Assembly: GCA_903896545.1 (NCBI GenBank)
Contig: CAITYF010000255.1
Span: 1-37,471 of the forward strand
Source: an uncultured Myxococcales bacterium
GTDB taxonomy: Bacteria > Myxococcota_A > UBA9042
Reading direction: 5' to 3'
DNA length: 37,471 nt
Part shown: piece after piece, positions 8,140 through 16,254 of the stretch
How the letters are laid out: each line of letters begins with the position of its first letter
Numbering within the stretch: position 1 is the stretch's first letter
Made by a program: the position numbers and the translations under genes
Notes under the pieces: model-generated
Databases searched by the model: none
The model's input: the letters and a program-made list of their open reading frames with translations, nothing else
Told to the model about the DNA's origin: nothing

Positions 8140-8232
8140 GGCGGGCAGCATGGCGCGACGGCGTCCGACACGCAACTTCCGCCGCGATGGCAATCCCGTG
8201 ACGTACTTGCGTGACAAAGCGGCCGACATTGC

Positions 8233-8261
8233 TTGATCCGGCTTCGCCGCAGCGCTATACC
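8233..8261 (+). promoter_or_regulatory. Candidate sigma-70 promoter for lipoprotein-resB-ccsA
   Basis: TTGATC (8233-8238) and TATACC (8256-8261) are separated by exactly 17 bases, in AT-richer surroundings than the neighbouring coding DNA. The leader to the first start codon would be about 175 bases long and contain the 8376-8391 palindrome. Confidence 0.5.
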
Positions 8262-8375
8262 CTTGCGCGCGGTCTTTTGCGGGACCGCGGAGGCGCAACC
8301 CCTGCGTCGCCAACCGGGCAACAGGAAGCCGTGCGAACGCTTGCGGCGGGGGTTGACGTTGGTCGACGCCTGTCA

Positions 8376-8391
8376 CGGCACGATCGTGCCG
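8376..8391. promoter_or_regulatory. Perfect 16-bp palindrome, possible operator
   Basis: CGGCACGATCGTGCCG is fully self-complementary and lies 53 bases upstream of the first gene of the cytochrome-maturation operon, 17 bases after a TTGACG hexamer. Its symmetry fits a dimeric repressor site. It could also simply be a GC-rich hairpin in the leader. Confidence 0.4.
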
Positions 8392-8443
8392 CCTGCACAC
8401 CACGTCCGCAGCGTACGCGCGCGGACTGAAACGAGGACGAGAC

Positions 8444-9115
8444 ATGATGACGCGACGTTTGATTCTGGGCACGATGAGCTTGATGGTGGTGACGAGCGCG
8501 TGCAAGCGCGAAGAAGTCGGCCACGCGTCCGTGCCCAAGGAAGCGGAAGCGGCCCAACAGGTCGCTCCGCCGTCGATGGGCGGTGCGATGCCTGGTGGTG
8601 CGCCGAACGCCGGTGGCGCGCCTGCGATGGGTGCGCCGGGTATGGGCGCTGGCGAAGTTGCGCCGCCGCCGCCGCCGGATCCGGCCAACACGCTGAAATG
8701 GACGCTGCCGCAAGGCTGGACGGAGAAGCTCGTGGGCGGCATGCGCTTCGCGACGCTCACGCCCGCTGCCCCAGGCAAGATCGAAGTGTCCGTGGTGATG
8801 CTGCCTGGACCTGCGGGCGGCGAACTTGCCAATGTGAACCGGTGGCGCGGTCAGCTGGGTATGGCGCCCGTCGACGAAGCGGGTTTGGCCACCGCCGGCA
8901 AAGTCATCCAAACCAAGGCCGGCAAGGTCGGCGTGTACGACATGATCAGCGACGGCGCCGTCAAGACGCGCATGACCGCCGCGCTCCTTGCGGCGAACAA
9001 CGGCAACACGTGGTTCTTGAAGATGACCGGTGACGCCGATCCGATCGCCGCCAGCCAAGCCGATTTCCTGAAGCTGGTGGAATCGCTGCACTTTGACGCG
9101 AATGGGGCCCCGTGA
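8444..9115 (+). CDS. Lipoprotein of the cytochrome-maturation operon
   Basis: A 223-residue predicted lipoprotein: signal sequence with lipobox V-T-S-A-C (C20), then a Gly/Ala/Pro/Met-rich flexible linker up to about residue 82 including five consecutive prolines, then a compact domain of about 140 residues starting L-K-W-T-L-P-Q-G-W and ending at the C-terminus. The domain looks like a small alpha/beta fold seen in secreted proteins that open with a 'P-x-G-W' segment, but I do not recognise a named family. A GAGGA ribosome site lies 6 bases before the ATG. Its stop codon overlaps the resB start (GTGATG), so translation is probably coupled and a role in cytochrome c assembly or in the export machinery is suggested by context only. 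Confidence 0.8.
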   Translation: MMTRRLILGTMSLMVVTSACKREEVGHASVPKEAEAAQQVAPPSMGGAMPGGAPNAGGAPAMGAPGMGAGEVAPPPPPDPANTLKWTLPQGWTEKLVGGMRFATLTPAAPGKIEVSVVMLPGPAGGELANVNRWRGQLGMAPVDEAGLATAGKVIQTKAGKVGVYDMISDGAVKTRMTAALLAANNGNTWFLKMTGDADPIAASQADFLKLVESLHFDANGAP

Positions 9116-10323
9116 TGGCGAAGTCCGAGAACAAAAGCGCGCTGTCCAAGATCCTGGGCGCCCTGCTCTCGCTCAAGCTGACGATTGTCTGTTTGGGCAT
9201 GCTCATGGTGCTGGTGGTCGCGTGTACGCTGGCGCAGGTCGACATGGGCACGAACGGCGCGGTCAACGCCTTCATGCGCAGTTTTGTCGTGTGGTGGAAG
9301 TTGCCCGGCACGGCGTATTCGATTCCGGTGTTTCCGGGCGGCACGACCGTTGGCGCTATTTTGGCCGTGAACCTCGTGGTGTCGCAGTTGCGCGGGCTGA
9401 AGCGGACGTGGTCCAAGGCCGGCTTGTGGCTGGTGCACATTGGCTTGGTGCTTCTGGTCGCCGCGGAATTCGTGTCCGCGGCGCTACAGGTTGACGCACG
9501 GCTGACGATCGAGGAAGGGCAGACGATCGACTACATCGAGCGTCCGCAGGAATTCGAGCTGGCCATTCTGGACACAACCGATCCGAAGCACGACGAAGTC
9601 TACGGCGTGCCGGAGTCTCTCTTGAAGCAAGGCGGCACGATCGCGATCAACGGCACACCGCTGTCGATCCGCGTGAAGCAGTACTTCAAGAACACCGAGT
9701 TGGGTCGCAAAGAAGAAGGCGCGCCGCCGTCACTCGCGACGCAGGGCGTCGGCACGGGCGTGGCGATCAAGGAAGCGCCCGCGGTTACGGCGGACGACGA
9801 CCGCAACCATCCCGCCGCGTTCATCGAGCCGTTCGTCGGCAGCAAAAGCTACGGCGTGTGGCTGGCGGCTGCCGGTCTGGGCGCGCCGCAGAACTTCGTC
9901 CACGAGGGGCGGACCTACCAGCTCGCGATGCGCCCGCGGCGTGAATACCTGCCGTACAAGCTGACGCTCAAGAAGTTCAGCCACGACGTGTATCCGGGCA
10001 CCGACATTCCCAAGAACTTCTCCAGCCTTGTGCACTTGGTGGACAAGGGCGCGGGTGAAGAACGCGACGTGCTCATTTTCATGAATCAGCCGCTGCGTTA
10101 CGCGGGTCGCACGTTCTATCAGGCGAGCTTTGGCAAGAATGACACGCTGTCCGTCCTTCAGGTGGTGGAAAACCCAGGCTGGCTGCTGCCTTACATTTCG
10201 TGCGCGCTGGTCACGCTCGGCCTCCTGATACACTTCGCGATAAGCTTGCGCCGCGCACAACGCAAGCGGCAACGGCAGGCAGCCAAAGACGCGAACCTCG
10301 ATTCGGATCAGGTGACGGCATGA
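9115..10323 (+). CDS. resB: ResB/Ccs1-type cytochrome c biogenesis protein
   Basis: A 402-residue System II cytochrome c maturation protein. Membrane helices are visible at about residues 12-42, 77-94, 103-125 and 365-390, with a large extracytoplasmic domain between the third and fourth, the normal ResB/Ccs1 plan. It works with CcsA to bring haem to apocytochromes in the periplasm. A GTG at 9112 directly before the ATG is an alternative start. The 3' end overlaps ccsA by four bases (ATGA), and the downstream decaheme cytochrome gives the pair an obvious client. Confidence 0.9.
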   Translation: MAKSENKSALSKILGALLSLKLTIVCLGMLMVLVVACTLAQVDMGTNGAVNAFMRSFVVWWKLPGTAYSIPVFPGGTTVGAILAVNLVVSQLRGLKRTWSKAGLWLVHIGLVLLVAAEFVSAALQVDARLTIEEGQTIDYIERPQEFELAILDTTDPKHDEVYGVPESLLKQGGTIAINGTPLSIRVKQYFKNTELGRKEEGAPPSLATQGVGTGVAIKEAPAVTADDDRNHPAAFIEPFVGSKSYGVWLAAAGLGAPQNFVHEGRTYQLAMRPRREYLPYKLTLKKFSHDVYPGTDIPKNFSSLVHLVDKGAGEERDVLIFMNQPLRYAGRTFYQASFGKNDTLSVLQVVENPGWLLPYISCALVTLGLLIHFAISLRRAQRKRQRQAAKDANLDSDQVTA

Positions 10324-12119
10324 AGAAGAAAGACATCCAGACCCAGAACCCGACTTGGGCAAAGTACCTGCCGTGGCTCGCAGCGATCGTGACGCTCATT
10401 GGTGCCGTCAGTGGACTGTTCGGGTCCGGCCAAGTGCGCAACATGGACGTGCAGGCGCTCGGCCGTCTGCCTGTGCTGGAAGGCGGCCGCGTGAAGCCGC
10501 TGGACTCCATCGCGCGAAACTCGCTCTTGGTCATCCGCAGCCAACAGAGCTTTCGCTACAACGACCGCACGGTCGGCCCCGACGAATGGCTCGCTGACGT
10601 CCTGTTTCGCGCCGATATCGCCGATGATCAGCCGATTTTTGTCATCAACGACCCGGACGTCCTGGCCTTGATGGGGATCAAGCAGTCGTCGGAGCGGTAC
10701 TTCTCGTTCAAGACCCTTTCGCCGTACATCGACGAAATTCAGAAGCAGTCCGAGGCCGCGCACCCGATCGACGCCAAGCAGCGCACGCGGTATCAGTCTG
10801 CAATTGTTAATCTTTTCGATCGCCTGTACCTGTACCACAAGCTCAAACACTCCGTGCAGGTTGCTGGAACGGAAGGCGGCTTGACGCAGGAGATCAAGGA
10901 CGTCGCGGTACCGGGTGCTGAAGAGCGTCAAGCGGTGCTGCGCGAACTGGGGCTGTTCCGGGCGTTTCCGGGCGCCAAAGTGAGCGACTGGCGCAGCGTG
11001 GGTGAAGCCCTGCGGGATGCGCGCAACGGTCAGCCGTTGGACAAGGGGCTGGCGCCGATGGCGCGCGTGAGCGATGCGTGGGCGAAACAGGACGCGCCGG
11101 CGTTCAACGCGGCCGTGGGTGAGCTGCTGACGCAGGCGCGGCCCGATGAAATGGCAACGGCGAAGAGCGAGCTCATCTTCAACATCGCACAGCCGTTCTA
11201 CACGGGCATGGTGATTTACGTCATCGCGCTGCTGCTGCTCTTTGTGTCGTGGGCGCGTTGGCCGGGACTGCTGCAGCCCGTCGCGTTCGCTGTGCTCCTC
11301 GTCGGCGTGCTGGTGCACACGGCCGGTCTGACGTCGCGCGTGATTCTGCAAGGCCGTCCGCCGGTGACCAACCTGTACTCGTCGGCGGTCTTCGTCGGCT
11401 GGGGCGCGGTCGTTCTGGGCGCGATTCTGGAATGGATCTACCGCAAGGGCTTTGGCACCGCGGTTGCGGCCGCGTCCGGCTTTGCCTCGCTCATCGTCGC
11501 GCACCACTTGGCCAGCGACGGCGACACGATGGAGATGATGCGCGCCGTACTCGACTCCAACTTCTGGCTGGCCACGCACGTCGTCACCATCACCATCGGC
11601 TACAGCGGCACGTTCCTCGCCGGCGCCATCGCGATCGGCTGGACCATTCGCCGCCACGTCGTCAAGGTGCAGGATCCCGCGGCGGACAAGGCGCTCGTCG
11701 CCATGTGCTACGGCATCGTCTGCTTTGCGGTACTCTTCAGCTTCGTCGGCACCGTGCTCGGCGGCATCTGGGCCGAGCAGTCCTGGGGACGCTTCTGGGG
11801 CTGGGATCCCAAAGAGAACGGCGCGCTGCTCATCGTGCTCTGGAACGCGATCATTCTGCACGCCCGCTGGGGCGGCTATGCGCGCGACCGCGGCATCATG
11901 ACCATGGCCATCTTTGGCAACATCATCACGTCGCTCTCCTGGTTCGGCGTGAACATGCTCGGCGTGGGTCTGCACTCCTACGGCTTCATGGACAAGGCGT
12001 TCTGGGCGCTCGTGGCCTTCGGTTCCTCACAGTTGCTCTTCATGCTGTTCGCGCTGCTGCCGCCGCGTTTCTGGTCCGGCAACCGCGTCGCCGCGCCGCG
12101 CACGCCCGTTCAAGCTTAA
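10320..12119 (+). CDS. ccsA: CcsA-type haem handling protein with long N-terminal domain
   Basis: A 599-residue CcsA/CcmC/CcmF-family protein. A first helix (about 17-35) is followed by a soluble region of about 250 residues beginning L-P-V-L-E-G-G-R-V-K-P-L-D-S, and then by about eight helices. The haem-binding WWD motif is at about residues 481-500 (G-G-I-W-A-E-Q-S-W-G-R-F-W-G-W-D-P-K-E-N), with conserved histidines in V-H-T-A, A-T-H-V and H-S-Y-G. Classical CcsA is 300-350 residues; the N-terminal extension with the P-L-D-S motif is known from Bacteroidetes and Planctomycetes relatives. The start at 10320 overlaps the resB stop; a longer in-frame start inside resB is rejected. Confidence 0.92.
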   Translation: MKKKDIQTQNPTWAKYLPWLAAIVTLIGAVSGLFGSGQVRNMDVQALGRLPVLEGGRVKPLDSIARNSLLVIRSQQSFRYNDRTVGPDEWLADVLFRADIADDQPIFVINDPDVLALMGIKQSSERYFSFKTLSPYIDEIQKQSEAAHPIDAKQRTRYQSAIVNLFDRLYLYHKLKHSVQVAGTEGGLTQEIKDVAVPGAEERQAVLRELGLFRAFPGAKVSDWRSVGEALRDARNGQPLDKGLAPMARVSDAWAKQDAPAFNAAVGELLTQARPDEMATAKSELIFNIAQPFYTGMVIYVIALLLLFVSWARWPGLLQPVAFAVLLVGVLVHTAGLTSRVILQGRPPVTNLYSSAVFVGWGAVVLGAILEWIYRKGFGTAVAAASGFASLIVAHHLASDGDTMEMMRAVLDSNFWLATHVVTITIGYSGTFLAGAIAIGWTIRRHVVKVQDPAADKALVAMCYGIVCFAVLFSFVGTVLGGIWAEQSWGRFWGWDPKENGALLIVLWNAIILHARWGGYARDRGIMTMAIFGNIITSLSWFGVNMLGVGLHSYGFMDKAFWALVAFGSSQLLFMLFALLPPRFWSGNRVAAPRTPVQA

Positions 12120-12263
12120 CCGCCCCTCGCCGCTTCGCCGTGTCGTCGCGCGTGCGCTGTTTTGCGCGCATGCGCCGGTTGCCGTTCGCCTCGGTGAGGA
12201 CGCCCGCCAAGTCGCAACTCGCGAACAGCGGCTGGCAATCCCAGATTCGCCCACATCACGCAC

Positions 12264-12277
12264 TTGATCTGGATCAC
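12264..12277. promoter_or_regulatory. FNR-type box 1 (near-consensus)
   Basis: TTGATCTGGATCAC matches TTGAT-N4-ATCAA at 9 of 10 positions. It lies 23 bp upstream of box 2 (same-point distance), about two helical turns, so two dimers could bind on the same DNA face. Confidence 0.6.
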
Positions 12278-12286
12278 ATGCCGCTC

Positions 12287-12300
12287 TTGATCAAGATCAA
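12287..12300. promoter_or_regulatory. FNR-type box 2 (perfect consensus)
   Basis: TTGATCAAGATCAA matches the FNR consensus at all ten fixed positions. It is intergenic, between ccsA and the decaheme cytochrome. An FNR/CRP-family regulator acting under low oxygen is the natural reading; the regulator gene is not in the window. Confidence 0.7.
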
Positions 12301-12371
12301 GTCGCCGCTTGAGGCGTGTCGGCCGCGCACACATTTCAACCAAGTTTTCCGCTGACATATCACACTCTTAA

Positions 12372-12384
12372 GACCAATTTGGTC
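12372..12384. promoter_or_regulatory. Odd-centred palindrome GACCAA-T-TTGGTC
   Basis: Six-base arms around a single central base, located in AT-richer DNA about 72 bp after FNR-type box 2 and about 210 bp before the cytochrome start. It may be a site for another dimeric regulator near the transcription start. Confidence 0.35.
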
Positions 12385-12592
12385 CGATTCCCAAAACGCG
12401 GCGCAATAGTGCGGTTTGCATGCCCTCGTGTGTTGCTGTCGCGGAGCCGCAAGCGGTATCCTGCACGCGTCGGGCCCGAGGGTTCGAACTCGTCAGGCGG
12501 GTCGCTTGGCGTGGGAGAGCACAGCAGAGAGTGTGTGGACGCTTTCTGGTGACTCTCGGTACGGTGTTCCGACACATAAAAGGGTGGATCCA

Positions 12593-15500
12593 ATGAGAAA
12601 ATCATCTTTCCCCGCCTGGATGGGAGCGGCGCTTCTCGCGCTCGGCCTCATCTCGGCATCAGGCTGCGAAAGTAAAGGCACGGCCGGGGCCAATGGCACG
12701 TCGTGTTCGGCCAACAAGCCGGCTGGCTCAACAACCACAACCATTACCTGCACCGACGGCACCTCCGTCACCATCGAAGATGGCGCGAAGGGCGCGACCG
12801 GTGGCAAGGGTGACACCGGCGATGCGGGCGCGAAAGGCGACACGGGCGCACAAGGCCCCGCGGGCGTCGCGGGTCCCGAAGGCCCCCAGGGTCCGAGCGG
12901 CGCGAACTCCACGCCTTGCTCGGTTGTCGACAACGGTGACAACACCAAGACGGTGACCTGCGGCACGACCTCGGTCAAGCTGTCAGACGGCGTCACGGGC
13001 ACGGCGGGCCAGAACGGCGAAAACGCCGCTCCCTGCCAGCTCGCGGTCAACGACAGCGGCACCAAGACCATCACTTGCGACGGCAACACCATCGAACTGC
13101 CTGCGGGCAACACGGGCGCAACCGGTGAGACCGGCGCTCCCGGTGAACCCGGCGCGAACGGCAACGACGGCTTGCCCGGTGCAAACGGCCTCCCCGGCAC
13201 GAATGGCAAGGACGCCATTCCGTGCACGGTCGTCGACATGGGCGGCGGCAACAAGAAGATCACCTGCGGCGACGGTTCGACCGTGACGATCAGCAACGGC
13301 AGCCCGGTTGCCAGCTTCATCGTGTCCAACTTCCACGGCATCGACTACCTGATGACGACCGGCCAGTTCGCTGCCGGTGCGAAGTCCTTCGTTACGGCGA
13401 AGATCACTTCCGCTCCCGTGATCGACGCGACGACTGGCAAGGTCACCCTGACCTGGACGGTCGTGGACGCGGCCAACAAGCCTGTCACGGGCATCAAGTC
13501 GGTCGGCTTCACCATCGCCAAGCTCGTTCAGCCCAATGGCGACGCCTCCAGCTCGTGGGTCAACTACATCTACACGACGTCGACTGCGGGTGCCTGCACG
13601 ACGGATCCGACCAAGGTGACCTCGTCGATTCCGCTGCGTATCCCCTGCTGGAATGATCCGCCGTACAACGTCGCTTCGACGGCCACCACGACCTACGCTG
13701 CGCGCGAAAAGAACAATGCTGACCCGACCAAGGGCGGCACGCTGACGGAAAGCGCCACGACGCCGGGTACCTACACGTACACGTCGCTCGTGAACCTGAA
13801 CACCGCGAAGAACGGCGCGAACGTTGTGGGCTTTGACCCGACCCTCACCCACCGCGTCGCGGTCATGATGGGCGGCAGCAGCGGCCCGACGACCGATGCG
13901 TGGCTTGACTTCCGCCCCGACGGCCAGGCCATCGCGCTCACGCGTGACATCGTCCAGACCGACAGCTGCAAGTCCTGCCACGGCCCGTTCTTCAAGGGTC
14001 ACGGCGGCGACCGCATCCACGTTGAGACCTGCGTCCTCTGCCACAATCCGAGCTCGGTTGAAGTGCGCAGCGGCAACAGCGTCGACTTCAAGGTCATGAT
14101 CCACAAGATCCACGCGGGTTCGTCGCTGCAGAGCATCCCCGGCGCGGACGGCATCGTGTTCGACAACCCGTCGACCGGCACGGACGAGACGGCTGACAAC
14201 GGAAAGTACTTCTTCTTCAGCGCCACGAACATCACGTGGTGGGACGTCGGCTTCCCGGCGGAGATCGCGAACTGCACGAAGTGCCACCAGGGCACCGGCA
14301 AGGACGTGGACAACTGGAAGAAGAACCCGTCGATCGATGCTTGCACCTCCTGCCACGATCAGGTCAACGTCAGCGGCGTCGCCAACCCGGCGCAGCCGAT
14401 TGCCCACTTGGGCCAGCCGAGCAATTGCACCATGTGTCACCCGGCCGATGGTCCGGGCGTTGGCAAGTCGATCAGTGGCGCCCACGACTGGACGATCGCG
14501 GATCCGCGGAACATCTCGGAATACAACGTCGCGATGACGGTCAGCGCGCCGACCAACGGCAAGTACTTCGTCGCCGGTGAATCGCCGGTGATCAGCATTG
14601 CGCTGAAGGACATGCTCAAGGGCACCGCGCTCGACACGTCGTCGCTGCCGCAGGACATCACGCCGGAAGGCTGCAACACGGCGGGTTGCGCGGCGGCTGA
14701 CGGTGCGTTCCCGACCGCGAGCCTCTTCGTGCACGGTCCGCGCGCTGAGAACAAGCCGGTGCTGAGCTACGCCGCCCGCGCGGTGTTGGTGGCCACGGCC
14801 GCTGCGCCGTTCGATCTGACGGGTGCCAAAGGCCTTTCGCTCATCTTCGACGGCGGCAAGGACATCGCGTACAAGGATGTCACTGGCGGCGACTACTGGA
14901 AGGCCGCGGCGGTCACCGTCGCGATCCCGAGCGGAAGCGCGAAGGCTGGCATCACCAACGCGAACCTCGTCGCGCTCTTCAACGCGGACTCCAAGTTCGC
15001 TGTCCGCGGCATCGCGTTCATCGACGAAGTGACGGGTCGCTTCGCGATTCGCAGCCGCAACTTGGGTGAGACGTTCTCGGTGCAAGCTGTGGCCAGTGGC
15101 ACGGCGGGCGACCCGGTGAACAAGGTGTTCGGCGGTGACGTCTCCGTCCACACGGCCGGTGCGTTCCTCAGCTTCCCGGGTGCCGGTGGTTACACCGGTG
15201 CGACGGTCGGCGCCAGCACGGTCGCGAACAAGCTGTTCTCGCAAGTGACGAGCACCTGCGCGACGGGCACGCCCAACGCCAAGGCGATCTGCAACGTCTA
15301 CACGGATTGCGGCGCTGGCGCTGGCTTCAACGCTTGCGGTGCGACGTTCCTTGACCCGAAGGTGAAGTTCTTCGCCGACCGCATCGAGTACACGCTCGAC
15401 CCGGTTGACGATCTCGTGGCTGGCACGTACGTGGCCAACGTCGAACTGAAGGACCGTGGCTCGGCCAAGGTTTGCAAGGTCGGCACCACGAACGCGGGTC

Positions 15501-16159
15501 AGGCTTGTGGTTGGGATACGGAGTGCGCCGCTTCGCCCAAGTCGGGCGACTGCGCGAGCGTTTCTGGCAACTACTCGACCCCGTCGGTCGCGCGCGTCTC
15601 CTTCCAGGTGGGCACGGCGACGGAAGAGAAGGTGATTGCGGGTAACTGCAACAGCTGCCACCAGGGTCCGGACGACACCAAGCTGCCGAACGGCAACCTG
15701 AGCCCCGACGGCAAGAAGGGCTTCGTGTTTGACTTCTCTGGTCACCACAAGCTGTTCGACTTCAATGCGATTGACATGTGCACGGCGTGCCACGACTGGG
15801 AAGGCCAGTCTTCGACCGGTGACTGGTCGGGCGCCAAGCCGATCGTGCGTCGCGTTCACGCGCTGCACAACGGTAAGAACCTGACGTATCCGCTCACCAC
15901 CGTTGGCCACAGCGATGGCGACCCGGGCCGTAACTGGGACATCCCGTACCCGCAGGACATCCGCAATTGCCAGCAGTGCCACCCGGCTGGTACGACGAGC
16001 GGCACGTGGGCCACCAAGCCCAGCCGTATCGCTTGCGGCGCTTGCCACGACACGGATGCTGCGACTGCGCACATCAAGGTCATGACCTTTGACCTCACGC
16101 CGGCGAATCCGTACTCCGGCGACGAGATCGAAGCTTGCGCGACCTGCCACGCCCCGTAG
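12593..16159 (+). CDS. OmcA/MtrC-type decaheme cytochrome lipoprotein with collagen-like stalk
   Basis: A 1188-residue lipoprotein (lipobox S-A-S-G-C, C25). Residues 38-236 form an unusual stalk: three Gly-X-Y blocks (64-105, 133-144, 172-207; 30 triplets) alternate with four cysteine hairpins (C38/C53, C109/C123, C148/C162, C211/C225). The rest follows the outer-membrane decaheme plan: a beta-rich domain to about 450, five CxxCH motifs at C459, C480, C561, C584, C612, a second beta-rich region of about 400 residues, and five more at C1019, C1063, C1126, C1148, C1182. Shewanella MtrC/OmcA are 670-735 residues and have no collagen stalk. Such cytochromes pass electrons to extracellular minerals or partners. 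The start at 12593 has the AGGGTGG ribosome site. resB-ccsA lie just upstream; a strong terminator follows. Confidence 0.95.
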   Translation: MRKSSFPAWMGAALLALGLISASGCESKGTAGANGTSCSANKPAGSTTTTITCTDGTSVTIEDGAKGATGGKGDTGDAGAKGDTGAQGPAGVAGPEGPQGPSGANSTPCSVVDNGDNTKTVTCGTTSVKLSDGVTGTAGQNGENAAPCQLAVNDSGTKTITCDGNTIELPAGNTGATGETGAPGEPGANGNDGLPGANGLPGTNGKDAIPCTVVDMGGGNKKITCGDGSTVTISNGSPVASFIVSNFHGIDYLMTTGQFAAGAKSFVTAKITSAPVIDATTGKVTLTWTVVDAANKPVTGIKSVGFTIAKLVQPNGDASSSWVNYIYTTSTAGACTTDPTKVTSSIPLRIPCWNDPPYNVASTATTTYAAREKNNADPTKGGTLTESATTPGTYTYTSLVNLNTAKNGANVVGFDPTLTHRVAVMMGGSSGPTTDAWLDFRPDGQAIALTRDIVQTDSCKSCHGPFFKGHGGDRIHVETCVLCHNPSSVEVRSGNSVDFKVMIHKIHAGSSLQSIPGADGIVFDNPSTGTDETADNGKYFFFSATNITWWDVGFPAEIANCTKCHQGTGKDVDNWKKNPSIDACTSCHDQVNVSGVANPAQPIAHLGQPSNCTMCHPADGPGVGKSISGAHDWTIADPRNISEYNVAMTVSAPTNGKYFVAGESPVISIALKDMLKGTALDTSSLPQDITPEGCNTAGCAAADGAFPTASLFVHGPRAENKPVLSYAARAVLVATAAAPFDLTGAKGLSLIFDGGKDIAYKDVTGGDYWKAAAVTVAIPSGSAKAGITNANLVALFNADSKFAVRGIAFIDEVTGRFAIRSRNLGETFSVQAVASGTAGDPVNKVFGGDVSVHTAGAFLSFPGAGGYTGATVGASTVANKLFSQVTSTCATGTPNAKAICNVYTDCGAGAGFNACGATFLDPKVKFFADRIEYTLDPVDDLVAGTYVANVELKDRGSAKVCKVGTTNAGQACGWDTECAASPKSGDCASVSGNYSTPSVARVSFQVGTATEEKVIAGNCNSCHQGPDDTKLPNGNLSPDGKKGFVFDFSGHHKLFDFNAIDMCTACHDWEGQSSTGDWSGAKPIVRRVHALHNGKNLTYPLTTVGHSDGDPGRNWDIPYPQDIRNCQQCHPAGTTSGTWATKPSRIACGACHDTDAATAHIKVMTFDLTPANPYSGDEIEACATCHAP
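12782..13213 (+). repeat. Collagen-like Gly-X-Y blocks with intervening cysteine hairpins
   Basis: Encodes 14, 4 and 12 consecutive Gly-X-Y triplets in three blocks, separated by units with the pattern PCxVVD-x-G-x-x-T-K-T-I-T-C-x-D-G-T-x-V-T-I. Three of the four Cys pairs in the stalk have CX13C spacing. Lys-Gly-Asp and Pro-rich triplets, which stabilise bacterial triple helices, are frequent (K-G-D-T-G, P-E-G-P-Q-G-P). A trimeric rod is expected from such sequence. Confidence 0.9.
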
Positions 16160-16189
16160 TCTCGCGACTCGGATAGTGGTATAGAAACA

Positions 16190-16228
16190 CCCACGGGAAG
16201 GACTCCGGTCCTTCCCGTGGGCCGTTTT
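16190..16228 (+). terminator. Strong intrinsic terminator after the cytochrome gene
   Basis: Perfect 14-bp stem CCCACGGGAAGGAC / GTCCTTCCCGTGGG (16190-16203 and 16208-16221) with a 4-base loop TCCG, followed by CCGTTTT. It lies 30 bases after the cytochrome stop and isolates it from the foldase gene. Confidence 0.92.
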
Positions 16229-16254
16229 GGGAACCTTTTTCTCGGAGATCTGCG

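Larger units (their letters stand above)
8140..8443. other. Divergent promoter region between kynB and the resB-ccsA operon
   Basis: This 304-bp gap separates kynB (-) and the lipoprotein-resB-ccsA genes (+). It holds a good sigma-70-type promoter reading + (8233-8261), a TTGACG hexamer at 8353-8358, a perfect 16-bp palindrome at 8376-8391 and a GAGGA ribosome site at 8433-8437. No promoter reading towards kynB is obvious. Confidence 0.6.
12120..12592. other. Long regulatory leader before the decaheme cytochrome
   Basis: This 473-bp stretch has no credible gene. It contains two FNR-type boxes (12264-12277 and 12287-12300), a 13-bp odd palindrome (12372-12384) and a ribosome site (AGGGTGG, 12581-12587). 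The distance from the boxes to the start codon (about 300 bp) implies either a long 5' leader or a second promoter nearer to the gene. Confidence 0.7.

Noticed and set aside
8152..8832. N-terminal extension of kynB by about 230 residues
   Set aside because: The extra part reads antisense through the lipoprotein gene, and KynB proteins are normally about 210 residues long.
10200..10319. Earlier in-frame start for ccsA inside resB
   Set aside because: It would add 40 residues overlapping the resB helix region; the ATG at 10320 overlaps the resB stop as typical for coupled genes and gives a normal N-terminus.
12983..16150. Open frame of 1055 codons antisense to the decaheme cytochrome
   Set aside because: It is Arg/Val/Ala-rich without domains and mirrors the codon use of the real gene, which has ten haem motifs, a lipobox and a ribosome site.
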